A stretch of DNA of 64,000 nt from NCBI RefSeq assembly GCF_005217455.1, contig NZ_SZPQ01000002.1, forward strand, positions 310,001-374,000, given 5' to 3'. The notes under the pieces were generated by a model. The model made no database searches and was not told the DNA's origin. It saw nothing but the letters and a program-made list of their open reading frames with translations. Source of the DNA: Martelella alba. GTDB taxonomy: Bacteria; Pseudomonadota; Gammaproteobacteria; Enterobacterales; Enterobacteriaceae. Below, in pieces: positions 10,773-21,165 of this stretch; position 1 is the first letter of the stretch, and each line of letters opens with the position of its first letter. Made by a program: the position numbers and the translations under genes.

Positions 10773-11738
10773 TTAGCTGTTCATTTTGAACAACGAGAGT
10801 TGCTGCATTGAATTGAAGGTACTGTATGACGCCTGCAGGGCCGCCTGTTGCATCGTGTAATCGGAGATAGCCTGATACCAGTCGACGCCGGTCAAATCAC
10901 TTATCTGGGTCTGGTATATGGTGGAACGATCGGTGCCGATGCTGTCCAACGTATCCAGTTCGTTCAGCTTGCTGCCGTTCGACGACTCCACATTCAGCAC
11001 ATTGTCCAGCGCGTTGCTCATGCCCCGGCTGACTTTGGCGATTTGATCGCTATAGTCGTCCAGGGTGGTTTGATCCGCATCGTCCAGCGGCGTATTCAAG
11101 GCGGTCAGCGCCAGATTAATGGTATCGAACACATTGGCGACGCTATCGCTGCCATCAGGTTCAGGGGTATAACCGGCCGTCAGGCGATCGAACACATCCG
11201 CGCCGGTATCGCTGACCGTCATGGTCCGGCTGCTGTCCACCTGCTGGCTGATCGCCTGATCGCCGCCGACATAGGTCACGTTGCCGTCGGCATCCTCCTC
11301 GAACGGCTGACTGTCGGTTTTATAGCCGGCGAACAGATAATTGCCGTTGCTGTCTTTGGTATTGGCCAGCGTCAGCAACTGATCTTTGTAGGATTCCAGC
11401 GATGTGGCCAGGGATTGTCGGTCCGAATCACTTAAGGTGCCGTCGCCCGCCTGCACCACCAGCGATTGAATATTGTGATAAACATCGGTTATCTGATCGA
11501 GCACCGAGCTTTCCAGGCTCAGGCTGGCATTGGCGGAGGTGCGCGCCGCGCCATATTGATCCCCCAGCGCTTCGACCTGTTTTAAGGTTACCGCCTGCGA
11601 TGCGGCGATGGGATCATCGGACGGCGTATTGACCCGCTCGCCGGTGGACAGTTGCGTCCCGGTGCTTTGCCATTTGTTATAGGCATTGGTGATGCCGTCC
11701 AGGTTTTGCTGATAAATGATACTGGTACTCAGACGCAT
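10773..11738 (-). CDS. flgL: FlgL hook-filament junction protein (HAP3)
   Basis: FlgL is the second junction protein that adapts hook to filament. 321 residues. Flagellin-like N end (MRLSTSIIYQQNLDGITNAYNKW) and C end (ALQASYSTFNSMQQLSLFKMNS) form the coiled-coil D0/D1 parts; the middle is variable. A good ribosome site (AAGGATCC) precedes the ATG. It follows flgK by 48 bases on the same transcript and ends at the terminator facing fliR. Confidence 0.97.
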   Translation of the reverse strand: MRLSTSIIYQQNLDGITNAYNKWQSTGTQLSTGERVNTPSDDPIAASQAVTLKQVEALGDQYGAARTSANASLSLESSVLDQITDVYHNIQSLVVQAGDGTLSDSDRQSLATSLESYKDQLLTLANTKDSNGNYLFAGYKTDSQPFEEDADGNVTYVGGDQAISQQVDSSRTMTVSDTGADVFDRLTAGYTPEPDGSDSVANVFDTINLALTALNTPLDDADQTTLDDYSDQIAKVSRGMSNALDNVLNVESSNGSKLNELDTLDSIGTDRSTIYQTQISDLTGVDWYQAISDYTMQQAALQASYSTFNSMQQLSLFKMNS

Positions 11739-11786
11739 GGCTAGGATCCTTTGCGCTAATGCTCTTTGTGATATTTTTCCGCCCGG

Positions 11787-13430
11787 TTAGCCGGCCACCG
11801 CCGACAGCAGGGAGTTAAACAAATCGTTGGCCGTGGAAAGAACCTGGGCGTTGGCCTGGTAGTACTGCTGATACCGGGACAAATCGATATATTCCTCGTC
11901 AAGGTTGACGCCCGACACCGACTGTTGCTGGGTGGTCAGTTCCGACACGATATTGCTTTGGGCCGTATTGGTGGCCTCGGCATTGCTGGTTTCAGTCCCG
12001 ATCTTGCTGACCAGCGTGGCGTAAGCGGTACTCAACGTCGACGACCCGCCGACGATTTTGCTGGTTTGCAGCGCCAGCAAAGCCTGGGCGTTGCGGTTGT
12101 CGCTCTCGCCGCTGTCGTCGTCGTCCTCGCCGGCGGCGATCTTGGCCGGATCGCTAATGGCCACCGACAAGCTATTGATCACATTGGATACGGTATTGAT
12201 GGTGTATTTATCGTTGTTTGCCGGCGTACCGGTCACCGTGACGCTTAAGCCATCAAAACTCAGCGTGGTATTGCCGTCCGTATCGGTGCCGACATCGGCA
12301 TCAATAACGCTGCCGTCGCTTTCCCGGGTCACCTGCCAGCTGCCGCCGGTATACTTGACCGAATAATCGCTGGCCTGTACCTGGGTGGTATCGCTGTAGG
12401 CCACCGCCAGGGAGGCATCGCCGCTGTTTTTGGTATTATAGGTGACCGACGGCGAGTCGTAGTCGAAAAACGCCTCGCCGGCATCGCCATTCAAATCAAC
12501 CCCTTGCTCATGCTGGGCGTTAAAACTGCCAGCCAGACTCAAGGCCATCTGCCCCAGGGCGTTGCGCGCATCGGCCAGCGCGCCGGAACGAAACGACAGT
12601 AGCCCGCCGACGCTGCCGGTGGTCAACGTCTTTTCGTCTATTTCCACCGGCGTGCCGGTGCCGCGATCATAGGCAAGGGTGGTTTGCGTGGGATCGGCGC
12701 TGGATGGCACCGCCTCCACCTGGTAGGCGCTGTTGCCCTGCACCAGGGTCAGGCCGTTGCCGAAGGTGATATTAACCGAATTGTTATCCTGAACGCTGGC
12801 GTTGACGCCGATAATATTGTTGAGCTCGCTAACCAGTTCGTCCCGTTGATCCAGCATGGAGTTGGGCGCGTCGCTGCCCCCCGCCCGCACGATCTGCTCA
12901 TTGAGATTGGCCAATTGCGTGGCGTAGTTATTGATTTGGTCGGCGCTGGAGGACAGGGACTGATTGATGGAATCGTCCATGGTCTGCAAGTAGCTATCGG
13001 TGCTCTTGAACTGATTGACCAGCGTATTGGCGCTGTCGATGACGGTCTGGCGGGCGGAGCTGTCCGAGGCATTATTGGAGAGCGACTGGAGACTGGTGAA
13101 AAAGTTGCTCATCATGGTGGACAAGTCGGTATCGCTACTGGACATCATGTCATCAATTTGCGAGATCTGGTTGTAATAGCTATTGGACGCAGCGGCGGCG
13201 GTGGAGGCGGAGCGCAATTGACTGACGATCAGCGAATCATAGGCCCGGCTGACGCCGGTAACGGACACCCCATTGCCGGTGGTGCCCGAGCTTATTTGCT
13301 CGGCAAGCTGGGTTGTTTCGCGATTATAACCGGTCACCGCCGAGTTGGTGATATTGTTTCCCACCGTATCCAGGGCGATCTGGGCTGCCTTGATACCGCT
13401 CGCGGCAATATTGCTTAAAGAACTGGACAT
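11787..13430 (-). CDS. flgK: FlgK hook-filament junction protein (HAP1)
   Basis: FlgK is the first junction protein at the hook tip. 547 residues, typical. The N-terminal rod-type motif (NIAASGIKAAQIALDTVGNN) and the C-terminal DEEYIDLSRYQQYYQANAQVLSTANDLF signature region are conserved; between them lie variable domains with Asp/Ser-rich stretches. A ribosome site AAGGAAA precedes the ATG, and a sigma-28 promoter lies 75-101 bases upstream, so it is a late gene. Confidence 0.97.
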   Translation of the reverse strand: MSSSLSNIAASGIKAAQIALDTVGNNITNSAVTGYNRETTQLAEQISSGTTGNGVSVTGVSRAYDSLIVSQLRSASTAAAASNSYYNQISQIDDMMSSSDTDLSTMMSNFFTSLQSLSNNASDSSARQTVIDSANTLVNQFKSTDSYLQTMDDSINQSLSSSADQINNYATQLANLNEQIVRAGGSDAPNSMLDQRDELVSELNNIIGVNASVQDNNSVNITFGNGLTLVQGNSAYQVEAVPSSADPTQTTLAYDRGTGTPVEIDEKTLTTGSVGGLLSFRSGALADARNALGQMALSLAGSFNAQHEQGVDLNGDAGEAFFDYDSPSVTYNTKNSGDASLAVAYSDTTQVQASDYSVKYTGGSWQVTRESDGSVIDADVGTDTDGNTTLSFDGLSVTVTGTPANNDKYTINTVSNVINSLSVAISDPAKIAAGEDDDDSGESDNRNAQALLALQTSKIVGGSSTLSTAYATLVSKIGTETSNAEATNTAQSNIVSELTTQQQSVSGVNLDEEYIDLSRYQQYYQANAQVLSTANDLFNSLLSAVAG

Positions 13431-13504
13431 TGCGTTTCCTTTTTAACGGGGGATGATGCATCGCCGCGCGCCGTCAGCGACGGCGATGAACTCCGCTGTT
13501 ACTT

Positions 13505-13531
13505 ATATCGGCCGCGGCGCGCCAAACTTGA
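13505..13531 (-). promoter_or_regulatory. Sigma-28 (FliA) promoter of flgKL
   Basis: Read on the - strand: TCAAGTTT, exactly 11 bases, then GCCGATAT. The enteric sigma-28 consensus is TAAAGTTT-N11-GCCGATAA, so 14 of 16 positions match with correct spacing. It sits in the 157-base flgJ-flgK gap, where E. coli and Salmonella also carry the class 3 flgK promoter. Confidence 0.88.
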
Positions 13532-13587
13532 GCGTCACGGACGAAAAGCCGCGCCCAGCCCGGCGGACCCGCGCGCCGGTCTGCGCC

Positions 13588-14607
13588 CTAAAACAAGTTG
13601 CCCAGATCATGGGTATAGGCGGTCACTACATGGCGCGCGGCATTTTTCAGTTGGCCGATAATCTGCACCAGTTTGGCGCCGTAGTCCGGATCGGTGGCAT
13701 AGCCCGCCCGCTGCAAGGCATACGCGGCGGCTTCCGGCCGGCTGGCGCTGACGACGCCGCGATAGCGGGGATTTTCGGTCAAAAGATGGATGTAGTCGTT
13801 AATGGCGTCGACATAGGAATCGTATACCCGAAACCGTTGTTGTACCTTAATCGGCTGGCCGTTCTGGTATTCCGTGGTGGTCACGGTGGTGGTCTTGCCC
13901 CGCCAATCGCCGGTGGCTTTGATGCCAAACAGGTTATAACTGGGCTTGCCGTCGGCGGTGGGAATTTCCCGCCGCCCCCAGTCCGACTCCAACGCCGCCT
14001 GCGCCAGGATGAGATGGTGGGAGATGCCGCTTTGCCGGCTGGCGACCATGGCCGGCACGCTCAGTCGGTCGGTAAAGTGGCGACTGACCGCCGAGCTGTC
14101 TTGCCCGTCGTCGTCACCGTCCGGATAAGAGGGGTCATCATTATGGCGGGAAAATCCGCTCCACATCGGCGGCGGCGCCAGCGGCGTTAAGACCGCGTCC
14201 TGGCCGACGCGCAACGGGATATCCGCCGCCGTCGGCTTATCGGCCGCGGCAGGCACGGCCGGCTTATCGGTCCCGGAAGGGGCGGCGCCATCGGCGGCCG
14301 GCGTGAAACGGCTAAGCTGCCGGACCATCTGGTCGGCCAACCCCAAACCTTTACCCGTTAATTGCTGGGCAACCTGTTGATCATACATGGATGTATACAT
14401 GTCCGCCTGGCTGCTATCCAACAAACCGCCCTTGGGAATGGCGGCGCGCATGCTCTTTAGCATCATCTGCACGAATACCCCCTCCACCTGGCGGGCCACC
14501 GCCTTGATAGCCTGGGGGGTAGAGGACGCCGCCTGGTTGCGCAGCTTCTGCAACGCATTGGCGTCATAGGCGGCGGAGCCCAGATCAAAAGCGCTATCAA
14601 GCTTCAT
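13588..14607 (-). CDS. flgJ: FlgJ rod-cap protein and muramidase
   Basis: FlgJ caps the growing rod and cuts peptidoglycan so the rod can pass. 339 residues in two halves: the rod-binding part at about 1-110 (VEGVFVQMMLKSMRAAIPKGG, MYDQQVAQQL) and, after a Pro/Ala/Asp-rich linker, a GH73-type glucosaminidase domain from about residue 185 with the catalytic-Glu motif AQAALESDWG and YNLFGIKA. The start shares one base with the flgI stop. Confidence 0.97.
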   Translation of the reverse strand: MKLDSAFDLGSAAYDANALQKLRNQAASSTPQAIKAVARQVEGVFVQMMLKSMRAAIPKGGLLDSSQADMYTSMYDQQVAQQLTGKGLGLADQMVRQLSRFTPAADGAAPSGTDKPAVPAAADKPTAADIPLRVGQDAVLTPLAPPPMWSGFSRHNDDPSYPDGDDDGQDSSAVSRHFTDRLSVPAMVASRQSGISHHLILAQAALESDWGRREIPTADGKPSYNLFGIKATGDWRGKTTTVTTTEYQNGQPIKVQQRFRVYDSYVDAINDYIHLLTENPRYRGVVSASRPEAAAYALQRAGYATDPDYGAKLVQIIGQLKNAARHVVTAYTHDLGNLF

Positions 14608-15731
14608 CAGATAATCTCCAATGTCGCCTGCAAACAGCCGGCGCTATGCATTGCCTGTAGAATAGACATCAGATCGTTGGGCGTGGCGCCCAGGGTATTC
14701 AATGCCCGGATAACGCTGCTCAGGCTGGCGCTGGATCTGACGTTTTTCAAGGAGCCGCCGCCCTGGTTGAGGGATATCTGCGTTTGCTGGGTAACCACTG
14801 TTTGCCCGCCGGCAAGCGGCGTGTTGGGCTGGCTGACGTTTTGCTGGTTGTTGACCACCACCGACAGGGAACCCTGGGCCACGGCGCAATTATCCAGCAT
14901 CACATTGCGGTTCATGACCACCGATCCCGTACGGGAGTTGATGATGACCTTGGCATCCATTTCGCCGACATTGACATTGATATCTTGAATTTCGGACAAA
15001 AACCGCACCTGGGCGGTGTTATCGGCCGGCAATTGCAGCACGATGGTGCGCGCATCTACGGCCTTGGCGGTCGCCATGCCGTTCATGCCATTGATGGCGT
15101 CGCTGACCCGTTGCGCCAGGCTGAAATTTTCCTCTTTGAGGGTCAACGTCAGCGTGCGGCTGGTGCCGAAACTGCTCGGCAGTTCCCGTTCAATCACCGC
15201 GCCGCCGTTGATACGGCCGCCGGCCAATTGATTCACCTGTACCCGGCTGCCGCCGGACGAGGCGCCGGCGCCCCCCACCAGCAAATTGCCCTGCGCCAGG
15301 GCGTAGACCTGATTGTCCGCCCCCTTCAGCGGAGTCATCAGCAAGGTGCCGCCACGCAGGCTTTTGGCCGATCCCATGGATGACACCACCACATCGATTT
15401 TCTGGCCGGCGCGGGCGAAAGCCGGGTATTCGGCGGTCACCATGACGGCGGCGACGTTTTTTAATTGCATATTGGTGCCGGACGGCACCGTGATACCCAA
15501 TTGCGATAGCATATTGGTCAGGCTTTGGGTGGTAAACGGCGTTTGGGTGGTCTGGTCGCCGGTGCCGTCCAGCCCCACCACCAGCCCATAGCCTATCAGG
15601 GGGTTGTCCCGCACTCCCTGGATATCCACCAGATCGCGCAATCGCTCCGCCCCGGCCGGCGCCGTGATCATCACCAGCGCCAGTACCAGAACGCGCCAGT
15701 AGCGACAAAAATGTGAGGCTGTCATCCACAT
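14607..15731 (-). CDS. flgI: FlgI P-ring protein
   Basis: FlgI forms the P ring in the peptidoglycan layer, the bushing for the rod. 374 residues with a signal peptide (hydrophobic [15 protein letters not shown], then ERLRDL). The mature start and [20 protein letters not shown] match enteric FlgI closely, as does the end (CLQATLEII). The extra N-terminal residues [13 protein letters not shown] relative to E. coli suggest the true start could be a few codons later. Confidence 0.97.
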   Translation of the reverse strand: MWMTASHFCRYWRVLVLALVMITAPAGAERLRDLVDIQGVRDNPLIGYGLVVGLDGTGDQTTQTPFTTQSLTNMLSQLGITVPSGTNMQLKNVAAVMVTAEYPAFARAGQKIDVVVSSMGSAKSLRGGTLLMTPLKGADNQVYALAQGNLLVGGAGASSGGSRVQVNQLAGGRINGGAVIERELPSSFGTSRTLTLTLKEENFSLAQRVSDAINGMNGMATAKAVDARTIVLQLPADNTAQVRFLSEIQDINVNVGEMDAKVIINSRTGSVVMNRNVMLDNCAVAQGSLSVVVNNQQNVSQPNTPLAGGQTVVTQQTQISLNQGGGSLKNVRSSASLSSVIRALNTLGATPNDLMSILQAMHSAGCLQATLEII

Positions 15732-15746
15732 ACTGATATCACCTGC

Positions 15747-16475
15747 CTAGAAAGGCGCAATATTGAGGAAGAAACGCTGAAGCCAACCCATCTGCTGCGC
15801 TTCATTGATGTAGCCTTTACCCACGTACTCGATACGCGCGTCCGCCACCTGGGTCGAAATCACCGCATTGTTGCCGTTGATGGTCCGAGGATTGACCACG
15901 CCGGAAAAACGAATGTATTCCGTACCCTGATTGATGGCGATCTGCTTCTCGCCCACCACTTTCAGATTGCCGTTGGCCAACACCTGATCGACGGTCACGG
16001 TGATGGTGCCGGTGAAGGTATTTTGCGCCGACGCGCCGCCCTTACCGGAGAAATCATTGGTGCCGGTGGTGTCCAAATCAACCTTGCCGTTGCCGATCAA
16101 ACCATTGAGCGCGGTGGGCGCGGTGGGAACCGACAGCGTGCCGCTGCCCTTGCGATCGGCGCTGGCGCTTGAGCTTTTGGACGCGCTGACGTTTTCTTGC
16201 AGGGTGATGGTCAGGATATCCCCGACATTGCGCGGCCGCCGGTCCTCGAACAAGGGCTGATAGCCGTAATTCATCGGCTGTACCGCCTGAAAGATGGAGC
16301 CATTGGGAACCGGTGGGATGGCCGGCGCGGGCTCCGCCGTCGTCTGGCCCTTAACCAGCCTGTCGTGGGGTACATAGGCGCACCCCGCCAGCAACATGGC
16401 CAGTAGCAACGACAGCCTTGTCGCCGCCCCGGAGCCGGCCGTCCGAGACCTGAAAACGATCTTTGCTAGATTCAT
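15747..16475 (-). CDS. flgH: FlgH L-ring lipoprotein
   Basis: FlgH forms the L ring in the outer membrane. 242 residues. A lipoprotein signal ends in LAGC near residue 32. [25 protein letters not shown] and the C-terminal [33 protein letters not shown] are almost as in E. coli. It lies 15 bases before flgI and 150 bases after flgG; that gap carries a tandem direct repeat. Confidence 0.97.
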   Translation of the reverse strand: MNLAKIVFRSRTAGSGAATRLSLLLAMLLAGCAYVPHDRLVKGQTTAEPAPAIPPVPNGSIFQAVQPMNYGYQPLFEDRRPRNVGDILTITLQENVSASKSSSASADRKGSGTLSVPTAPTALNGLIGNGKVDLDTTGTNDFSGKGGASAQNTFTGTITVTVDQVLANGNLKVVGEKQIAINQGTEYIRFSGVVNPRTINGNNAVISTQVADARIEYVGKGYINEAQQMGWLQRFFLNIAPF

Positions 16476-16522
16476 AAACTTCGTATCATCCTGACGGTTA
16501 GGCTGTTGTGCCGCATCGCCTT

Positions 16523-16557
16523 TTTGTTACATCGTCACTTATTTGTTACAGCGTCAC
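16523..16557 (-). repeat. Tandem 16-bp direct repeat upstream of flgH
   Basis: TTTGTTACATCGTCAC at 16523-16538 is repeated at 16542-16557 with a single change (T to G), start-to-start distance 19 bases, about two helical turns. It is 48-82 bases upstream of the flgH start in the unusually long flgG-flgH gap. Spacing resembles a double operator; no known flagellar regulator consensus was recognised. Confidence 0.6.
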
Positions 16558-16625
16558 AATTTAGCCCAATTGAACGGGAACCGTTATGGGCGTTAGGCGG
16601 AACACACGTTAGCCGCTGATGGCGA

Positions 16626-17408
16626 TTACATTTGCGTCAATTTCTGCAGCATATCGTCAGAGGTGGTAATCGCCTTACTGTTGATTTCGTAAGCGCGCTG
16701 AACCTGGATCATATCCACCAGCTCTTCCGCGACATTGACATTGGAGGTTTCCACGTAGCCCTGGTAGAGCAAACCCGCGCCATTTTGCCCCGGATTGGAT
16801 TCGGTGGGCGCGCCGGAACTGTCCGTTTCCTGATAAAGGTTCTCCCCGAGGCTTTCGAGTCCGGCCTCGTTGATGAAATTGCTCAATGTCAATTGCCCGA
16901 CCTGTTGCGCGTTGGTTTGTCCCTGAACCGTCACGCTCACCGCGCCGTCGCGGGCGACGGTAATGGTCAGGGCATTGCTGGGGATCGTGATGGCCGGCTG
17001 AATCGGGTATCCGCTGGCCGTCACCAGTTGTCCGTTCTGGTCCACCTGGAAAGAACCGGCGCGGGTATAGGCGGTGGTGCCGTCCGGCATAAGTACCTGG
17101 AAAAAACCTTTACCGTTGATGGCCAAATCCTTGGACTCGGAGGTCTGCTCCAGATTGCCCTGACTGAACAGCCGTTCAGTGGAGACCGGCCTGACCCCGG
17201 TACCCAGTTGCAGGCCGGAAGGCAGGTTGGTCTGGTCGGAGGATTGCGCGCCGGGCTGGCGAACGGTCTGATACAGCAAGTCTTCGAATACCGCCCGTTG
17301 GCGCTTGAATCCGTTGGTGCTGACGTTAGCCAGGTTATTGGATATCACATCCATATTGGTCTGCTGCGCATCCAGGCCGGTTTTGGAAATCCATAAAGAA
17401 CGGATCAT
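16626..17408 (-). CDS. flgG: FlgG distal rod protein
   Basis: FlgG builds the distal rod. 260 residues, the standard length. N-terminal rod motif ([32 protein letters not shown]) and C-terminal [28 protein letters not shown] are conserved and form the coiled-coil core; the FlgG-specific LQLGTGVRP is present. It follows flgF by 21 bases. Confidence 0.98.
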   Translation of the reverse strand: MIRSLWISKTGLDAQQTNMDVISNNLANVSTNGFKRQRAVFEDLLYQTVRQPGAQSSDQTNLPSGLQLGTGVRPVSTERLFSQGNLEQTSESKDLAINGKGFFQVLMPDGTTAYTRAGSFQVDQNGQLVTASGYPIQPAITIPSNALTITVARDGAVSVTVQGQTNAQQVGQLTLSNFINEAGLESLGENLYQETDSSGAPTESNPGQNGAGLLYQGYVETSNVNVAEELVDMIQVQRAYEINSKAITTSDDMLQKLTQM

Positions 17409-17429
17409 CCGTTGGTACTCCCAGGTTGA

Positions 17430-18185
17430 TTAACTGAACGAAAGCAGCTCATTGGCATGTTCCGCATTCTGATCGACATCGGTGATCACTTTCATCTGCA
17501 TTTCGAAGCGCCGGGCGTTGTCTATCATGTCCACCAGGGTTTCGGCGGTATTGACGTTACTGCCCTCAAGGGTGCCGGGCATCACCTTGATGGTCTCGTC
17601 ATCGGGCAGCGCGCCGCCCGTTTGGGCGCTGGCCGCGGCGGTAAGATGAAACAGGCCGTCGTCGCCGCGCTCCAGTTGACCGGCATCGGCCCGGACACGC
17701 TTTAACTGGCCCACCTCCTCAACGGTATTCGGCTGATCGCCGTCGCCCAGCGCCGATACGGTGCCATCCGTGGCGAGGGTAACGGTGGCTTGGGTGGGCA
17801 CCACCAACGGACCGTTCTGCCCCACCACGGGATAGCCGTCAATCAGCAACTGTCCGGTGTTATCCACCTGAATATTGCCGTTGCGGGTATAGGCTTCCTG
17901 GCCGTTGGGCAGTTGCACGGCCAGCCAGCCCTGATCCTGTACCGCGACATCCAATGGCCGCCCGGTACTGTTTAGCGGCCCTTGCGTCATCAACGATCCT
18001 GGAGTGGAGGCCACCGACAGCGTCCGGGTCGGCAGGGTTTCGCCGTTAATGGGCACCGCCCGCATGGCCGATAACTGCGCGCGAAATCCGGTGGTCGAGG
18101 CATTCGCCAGGTTATTGCTAATGATCGCCTGCTGATCAAGGGTTTGGCCGGCGGCGTTCATCGCGGTATAAATTGCATGATCCAT
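17430..18185 (-). CDS. flgF: FlgF proximal rod protein
   Basis: FlgF is a proximal rod subunit. 251 residues: N-terminal MDHAIYTAMNAAGQTLDQQAIISNNLAN, middle with SLMTQGPLNSTGRPLDVA, C-terminal GSNVNTAETLVDMIDNARRFEMQMKVI, all as in enteric FlgF. It lies 21 bases after flgE and before flgG in the flgBCDEFG order. Confidence 0.97.
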   Translation of the reverse strand: MDHAIYTAMNAAGQTLDQQAIISNNLANASTTGFRAQLSAMRAVPINGETLPTRTLSVASTPGSLMTQGPLNSTGRPLDVAVQDQGWLAVQLPNGQEAYTRNGNIQVDNTGQLLIDGYPVVGQNGPLVVPTQATVTLATDGTVSALGDGDQPNTVEEVGQLKRVRADAGQLERGDDGLFHLTAAASAQTGGALPDDETIKVMPGTLEGSNVNTAETLVDMIDNARRFEMQMKVITDVDQNAEHANELLSFS

Positions 18186-18206
18186 GGGCTGGGTCCGTTA
18201 GGGGGT

Positions 18207-19409
18207 TTAGCTCATGCTGACCAGGGTCTGCATAATGGTGTCCTGCGCCTTGATGGTTTGCGCGTTTGACTGGTAATCTCGCTGGGCGACAATCAGATTG
18301 ACCAGTTCCTGGCTTAAGTTGACGTTGGAGCTTTCCAACGCGCCGCTGGTCAAGGAACCGAAATTGCCGCTGCCGGCGGTGCCGAGAATGGCCTGACCCG
18401 AGGCGGCGGTGGCGCTCCAGACGTTATCGCCCTGCGACGACAAGCCCTGCGTGTTGGCGAAGTTGGCCAACACGATTTGCCCGAGCAGTTGGGTTTTGCC
18501 GTTAGAATAGGTCCCGGTTATGGTGCCGTCGTCGTTGATTTCGTATTTGGTCAGATCGCCGGCGGTATAACCGTCCTGGTTCTGGCTGCTGACGCTGCTG
18601 GCGCTGGCGTATTGTTGCTGGGTGCCGCTGAAATCGATGGAGAAACTGTCGGCATTGGCGCCGTTGATGCCGTTGGTGTTGATGGTAAACGACGTCGTGC
18701 CGGTCAAGGTGCCGTTGGCGGTAAAATTCAAGGTGCCGAGATCCTGGTCCGTGGCGGTGCTGTCGCTGCCGTCGACGCAGTGTACCTCCCAGGCATTATC
18801 GCCGGTCTTGACGAAATACAAGTTCAGGTTATGCGGGTTGCCCAGACTGTCATAGGTGGTCAGCGGCTCGGAATAGCTATAGGTGGAGGAATCGTTGGGA
18901 TCGAAAGTCGTGGTTATCGTATCCGCGCTGGAGGTCAGATTCAGCGCCATGGTGGCCGACGTGGTTGCCTGCGCCGCTATCCCGGTGGTAGGGATGCTAA
19001 GGTTGACCGGATTGGCGCCCTGCTGGATAGTCGGCGGATTGCCGGAAGCGGGATAGCCGGTGACATACATGCCGGTGCTGGTCATCAGGTTGCGGTTGTC
19101 ATCCAGGGTCAGTTCCCCATCGCGGGTGTAATACACTGAACCGCTGGAATCCACCACCCGGAAGAACCCATTATTGGAGATGGCCACATCCATGCCGTTA
19201 TCGGTGGTGTTCACCGTACCGTCATTGAAATTCTGCATGACCGAGGCCACTTTGACCCCCAGCCCGACTTGCGAACCGGCATAAACATCGGCGAACGACA
19301 CGCTGGATGATTTGAATCCGCTGGTTTCCGAGTTGGCGATATTGTTGCCGATAACGTCCAGATTACTGGACGCCGCATTCAACCCGCTTATCGCTTGAGA
19401 AAAACCCAT
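18207..19409 (-). CDS. flgE: FlgE hook protein
   Basis: FlgE polymerises into the hook. 400 residues. The ATG at 19409 (MGFSQAISGLNAASSNLDVIGNNIANSETSGFKS) is preferred to the in-frame start at 19430 because enteric FlgE begins MAFSQAVSGLN and an AGGAGAAT ribosome site lies just before it. Conserved ends flank a variable Thr/Ser-rich middle; the C end is QELVNLIVAQRDYQSNAQTIKAQDTIMQTLVSMS. Confidence 0.97.
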   Translation of the reverse strand: MGFSQAISGLNAASSNLDVIGNNIANSETSGFKSSSVSFADVYAGSQVGLGVKVASVMQNFNDGTVNTTDNGMDVAISNNGFFRVVDSSGSVYYTRDGELTLDDNRNLMTSTGMYVTGYPASGNPPTIQQGANPVNLSIPTTGIAAQATTSATMALNLTSSADTITTTFDPNDSSTYSYSEPLTTYDSLGNPHNLNLYFVKTGDNAWEVHCVDGSDSTATDQDLGTLNFTANGTLTGTTSFTINTNGINGANADSFSIDFSGTQQQYASASSVSSQNQDGYTAGDLTKYEINDDGTITGTYSNGKTQLLGQIVLANFANTQGLSSQGDNVWSATAASGQAILGTAGSGNFGSLTSGALESSNVNLSQELVNLIVAQRDYQSNAQTIKAQDTIMQTLVSMS

Positions 19410-19466
19410 AACATTCTCCTGTAAAATCACGGCGGGATGCCGGAGTGAAGCGGCCCCCCCAGCCGG

Positions 19467-20144
19467 TTAGATGATCTGCTTGACCTTGTCGAGGGTCACG
19501 TTGCCCGCCAGGCCGAGGTTTAATTCGGTCGTACCGCTGGTGTTGGTGTTTACGCCGTACACTGCGGCATATTGCAACGCCGTGGCGTCCACGCTGCTGC
19601 CGGCCGAGTTGCTGGCGGCAACCGAGAAGGTATAGGATCCCTCCGGCACCGCGGTGCCCGAATCATCGGTGCCGTCCCAGGTAAAGCTATGCACGCCGGC
19701 GCTTTCGGCGCCGATTTGCACCGTGCGCACCGTGTTGCCGCTGGAATCCTTGATTGTCACCGTGGTGCTGTCGGCGGCATCGCTGAGCTCAAAGCCGAAC
19801 GGCGTGGTGGAACTGTCGCTGCCCACCAGAATGGCGTTGCCGTCAATCATCACGCCATGCCCCACCAAGGTGGAAGCCTGTAGGTTCTGCGATGTATCCA
19901 GTTGTCCGGAAATCGATCCCAGGGTGGTATTCAAATTCTCAATACCGTTGAGCGTGCTAATCTGCGCCAATTGCGTGGTCAGTTGCGAGTTGTCCATCGG
20001 ATTGGTCGGATCCTGGTTTTGCATTTGCGCGACCAGCAGATTAAGGAATTCGTTTTGCAAATCGGCGCTGGTATCGCCGGTCGTACTGCTGGTGGACACC
20101 GTGGTATTGTCCACCGGGTCGTTCATACTCACTGCGACGCCCAT
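19467..20144 (-). CDS. flgD: FlgD hook-cap (scaffold) protein
   Basis: FlgD is the temporary cap that guides hook assembly. 225 residues. Enteric hallmarks are present: VAVSMNDP at the start, FLNLLVAQMQNQDPTNPMDNSQLTTQLAQIS at about 29-59, then the FlgD Ig-like domain (GVHSFTWDGTDDSGTAVPEGSYTF) and the end TLDKVKQII. It lies between flgC and flgE. Confidence 0.97.
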   Translation of the reverse strand: MGVAVSMNDPVDNTTVSTSSTTGDTSADLQNEFLNLLVAQMQNQDPTNPMDNSQLTTQLAQISTLNGIENLNTTLGSISGQLDTSQNLQASTLVGHGVMIDGNAILVGSDSSTTPFGFELSDAADSTTVTIKDSSGNTVRTVQIGAESAGVHSFTWDGTDDSGTAVPEGSYTFSVAASNSAGSSVDATALQYAAVYGVNTNTSGTTELNLGLAGNVTLDKVKQII

Positions 20145-20156
20145 GTCGTCCTCCGG

Positions 20157-20561
20157 TTATTGGCCCAGTGTCAGGGTCTTTTGCATCAAGGATTTGGCGG
20201 TATTCAACACTTCAACATTAGCTTGGTAGCTGCGCGAGGCCGACATACTGTTGACCATCTCATCCACCACGTTCACGTTCGGCATCCGGACATAACCGTT
20301 GGCGTCGGCCAACGGATTGCCCGGCTGGTAAACCAGTTTGTCCGGCGCCGGCGATTCCACCACGCCGCTGACCCGCACGCCGCCGATTTCCTGACCGGCC
20401 GGCGCCGCCACCTGGAACACCACTTCCTTGGCGCGATAAGGCTGGCCGTCCGGTCCGGTCACGCTGTCGGCGTTGGCCAGATTACTGGCGGCCACGTTCA
20501 GCCGCTGCGATTGGGCGGTCAATGCTGAACCGGAAATCGCGAAAATCGATGTCATTCCCAT
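20157..20561 (-). CDS. flgC: FlgC proximal rod protein
   Basis: FlgC is a proximal rod subunit. 134 residues, normal length. Start [33 protein letters not shown] and end [33 protein letters not shown] carry the rod-family coiled-coil motifs. It lies three bases after flgB. Confidence 0.97.
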   Translation of the reverse strand: MGMTSIFAISGSALTAQSQRLNVAASNLANADSVTGPDGQPYRAKEVVFQVAAPAGQEIGGVRVSGVVESPAPDKLVYQPGNPLADANGYVRMPNVNVVDEMVNSMSASRSYQANVEVLNTAKSLMQKTLTLGQ

Positions 20562-20564
20562 GGC

Positions 20565-20978
20565 TTATGACTCCTGGAGTACCGACAGCATATTTTTGAT
20601 TTGTCCGCCCAGTACCGCCAGATTGGTCTGATATTGCAGGCTGTTGTCGGCGAAGGCGGTTCGCTCGCGATCCATGTCGACGGTATTGCCGTCAAGCGCC
20701 GGCTGATCCGGAACGCGGTACATCAACTGACTGACCGGCGAGGTCGATGCGGACGCTTCAATATGGCGCGGGGAGGTGAGCGTGAGGGAAAGGCTTTCGT
20801 CATCGGCCCGCCCCTGAGTCAGCGCTTTTTGCAGTTCACTGGCGAAATCGATATCGCGCGCCTGATAACCCGGCGTATCGGCATTGGCGATATTGGCGGC
20901 CAGTATTTCCTGCCGCTGCGCGCGTAAATTCAGCGCCTCCTGCTGGAAACGCAAGGCGGCATCCAATTTATCAAGCAT
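20565..20978 (-). CDS. flgB: FlgB proximal rod protein
   Basis: FlgB is the rod subunit closest to the MS ring. 137 residues: [45 protein letters not shown] at the start and [26 protein letters not shown] at the end match enteric FlgB. First gene of the flgBCDEFGHIJ operon. The 187 bases to the likely flgA start must hold the divergent FlhDC-dependent promoters; no exact box was picked out by eye. Confidence 0.97.
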   Translation of the reverse strand: MLDKLDAALRFQQEALNLRAQRQEILAANIANADTPGYQARDIDFASELQKALTQGRADDESLSLTLTSPRHIEASASTSPVSQLMYRVPDQPALDGNTVDMDRERTAFADNSLQYQTNLAVLGGQIKNMLSVLQES

Positions 20979-21165
20979 GATTTTTCCGCAGATCCATTAT
21001 GATTCACGCATGCCAGCTTAGACGCTTCGCCCTGTTGCCTATCGTCGGAATAAGCATGAATTGCAGCGCTATTTTACCCATTGGCCCGCCACGGAATCAG
21101 TACACTGTATCGACCGGCCTTGCCGGGGTGTTTTTGATGATGACGGCGGACAAATTCTGGATACT

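Noticed and set aside
12684-13418. Long + strand frame (244 codons) antisense to flgK
   Set aside because: GC-rich shadow of a conserved gene; same applies to long frames antisense to fliK, flhA and flgG.
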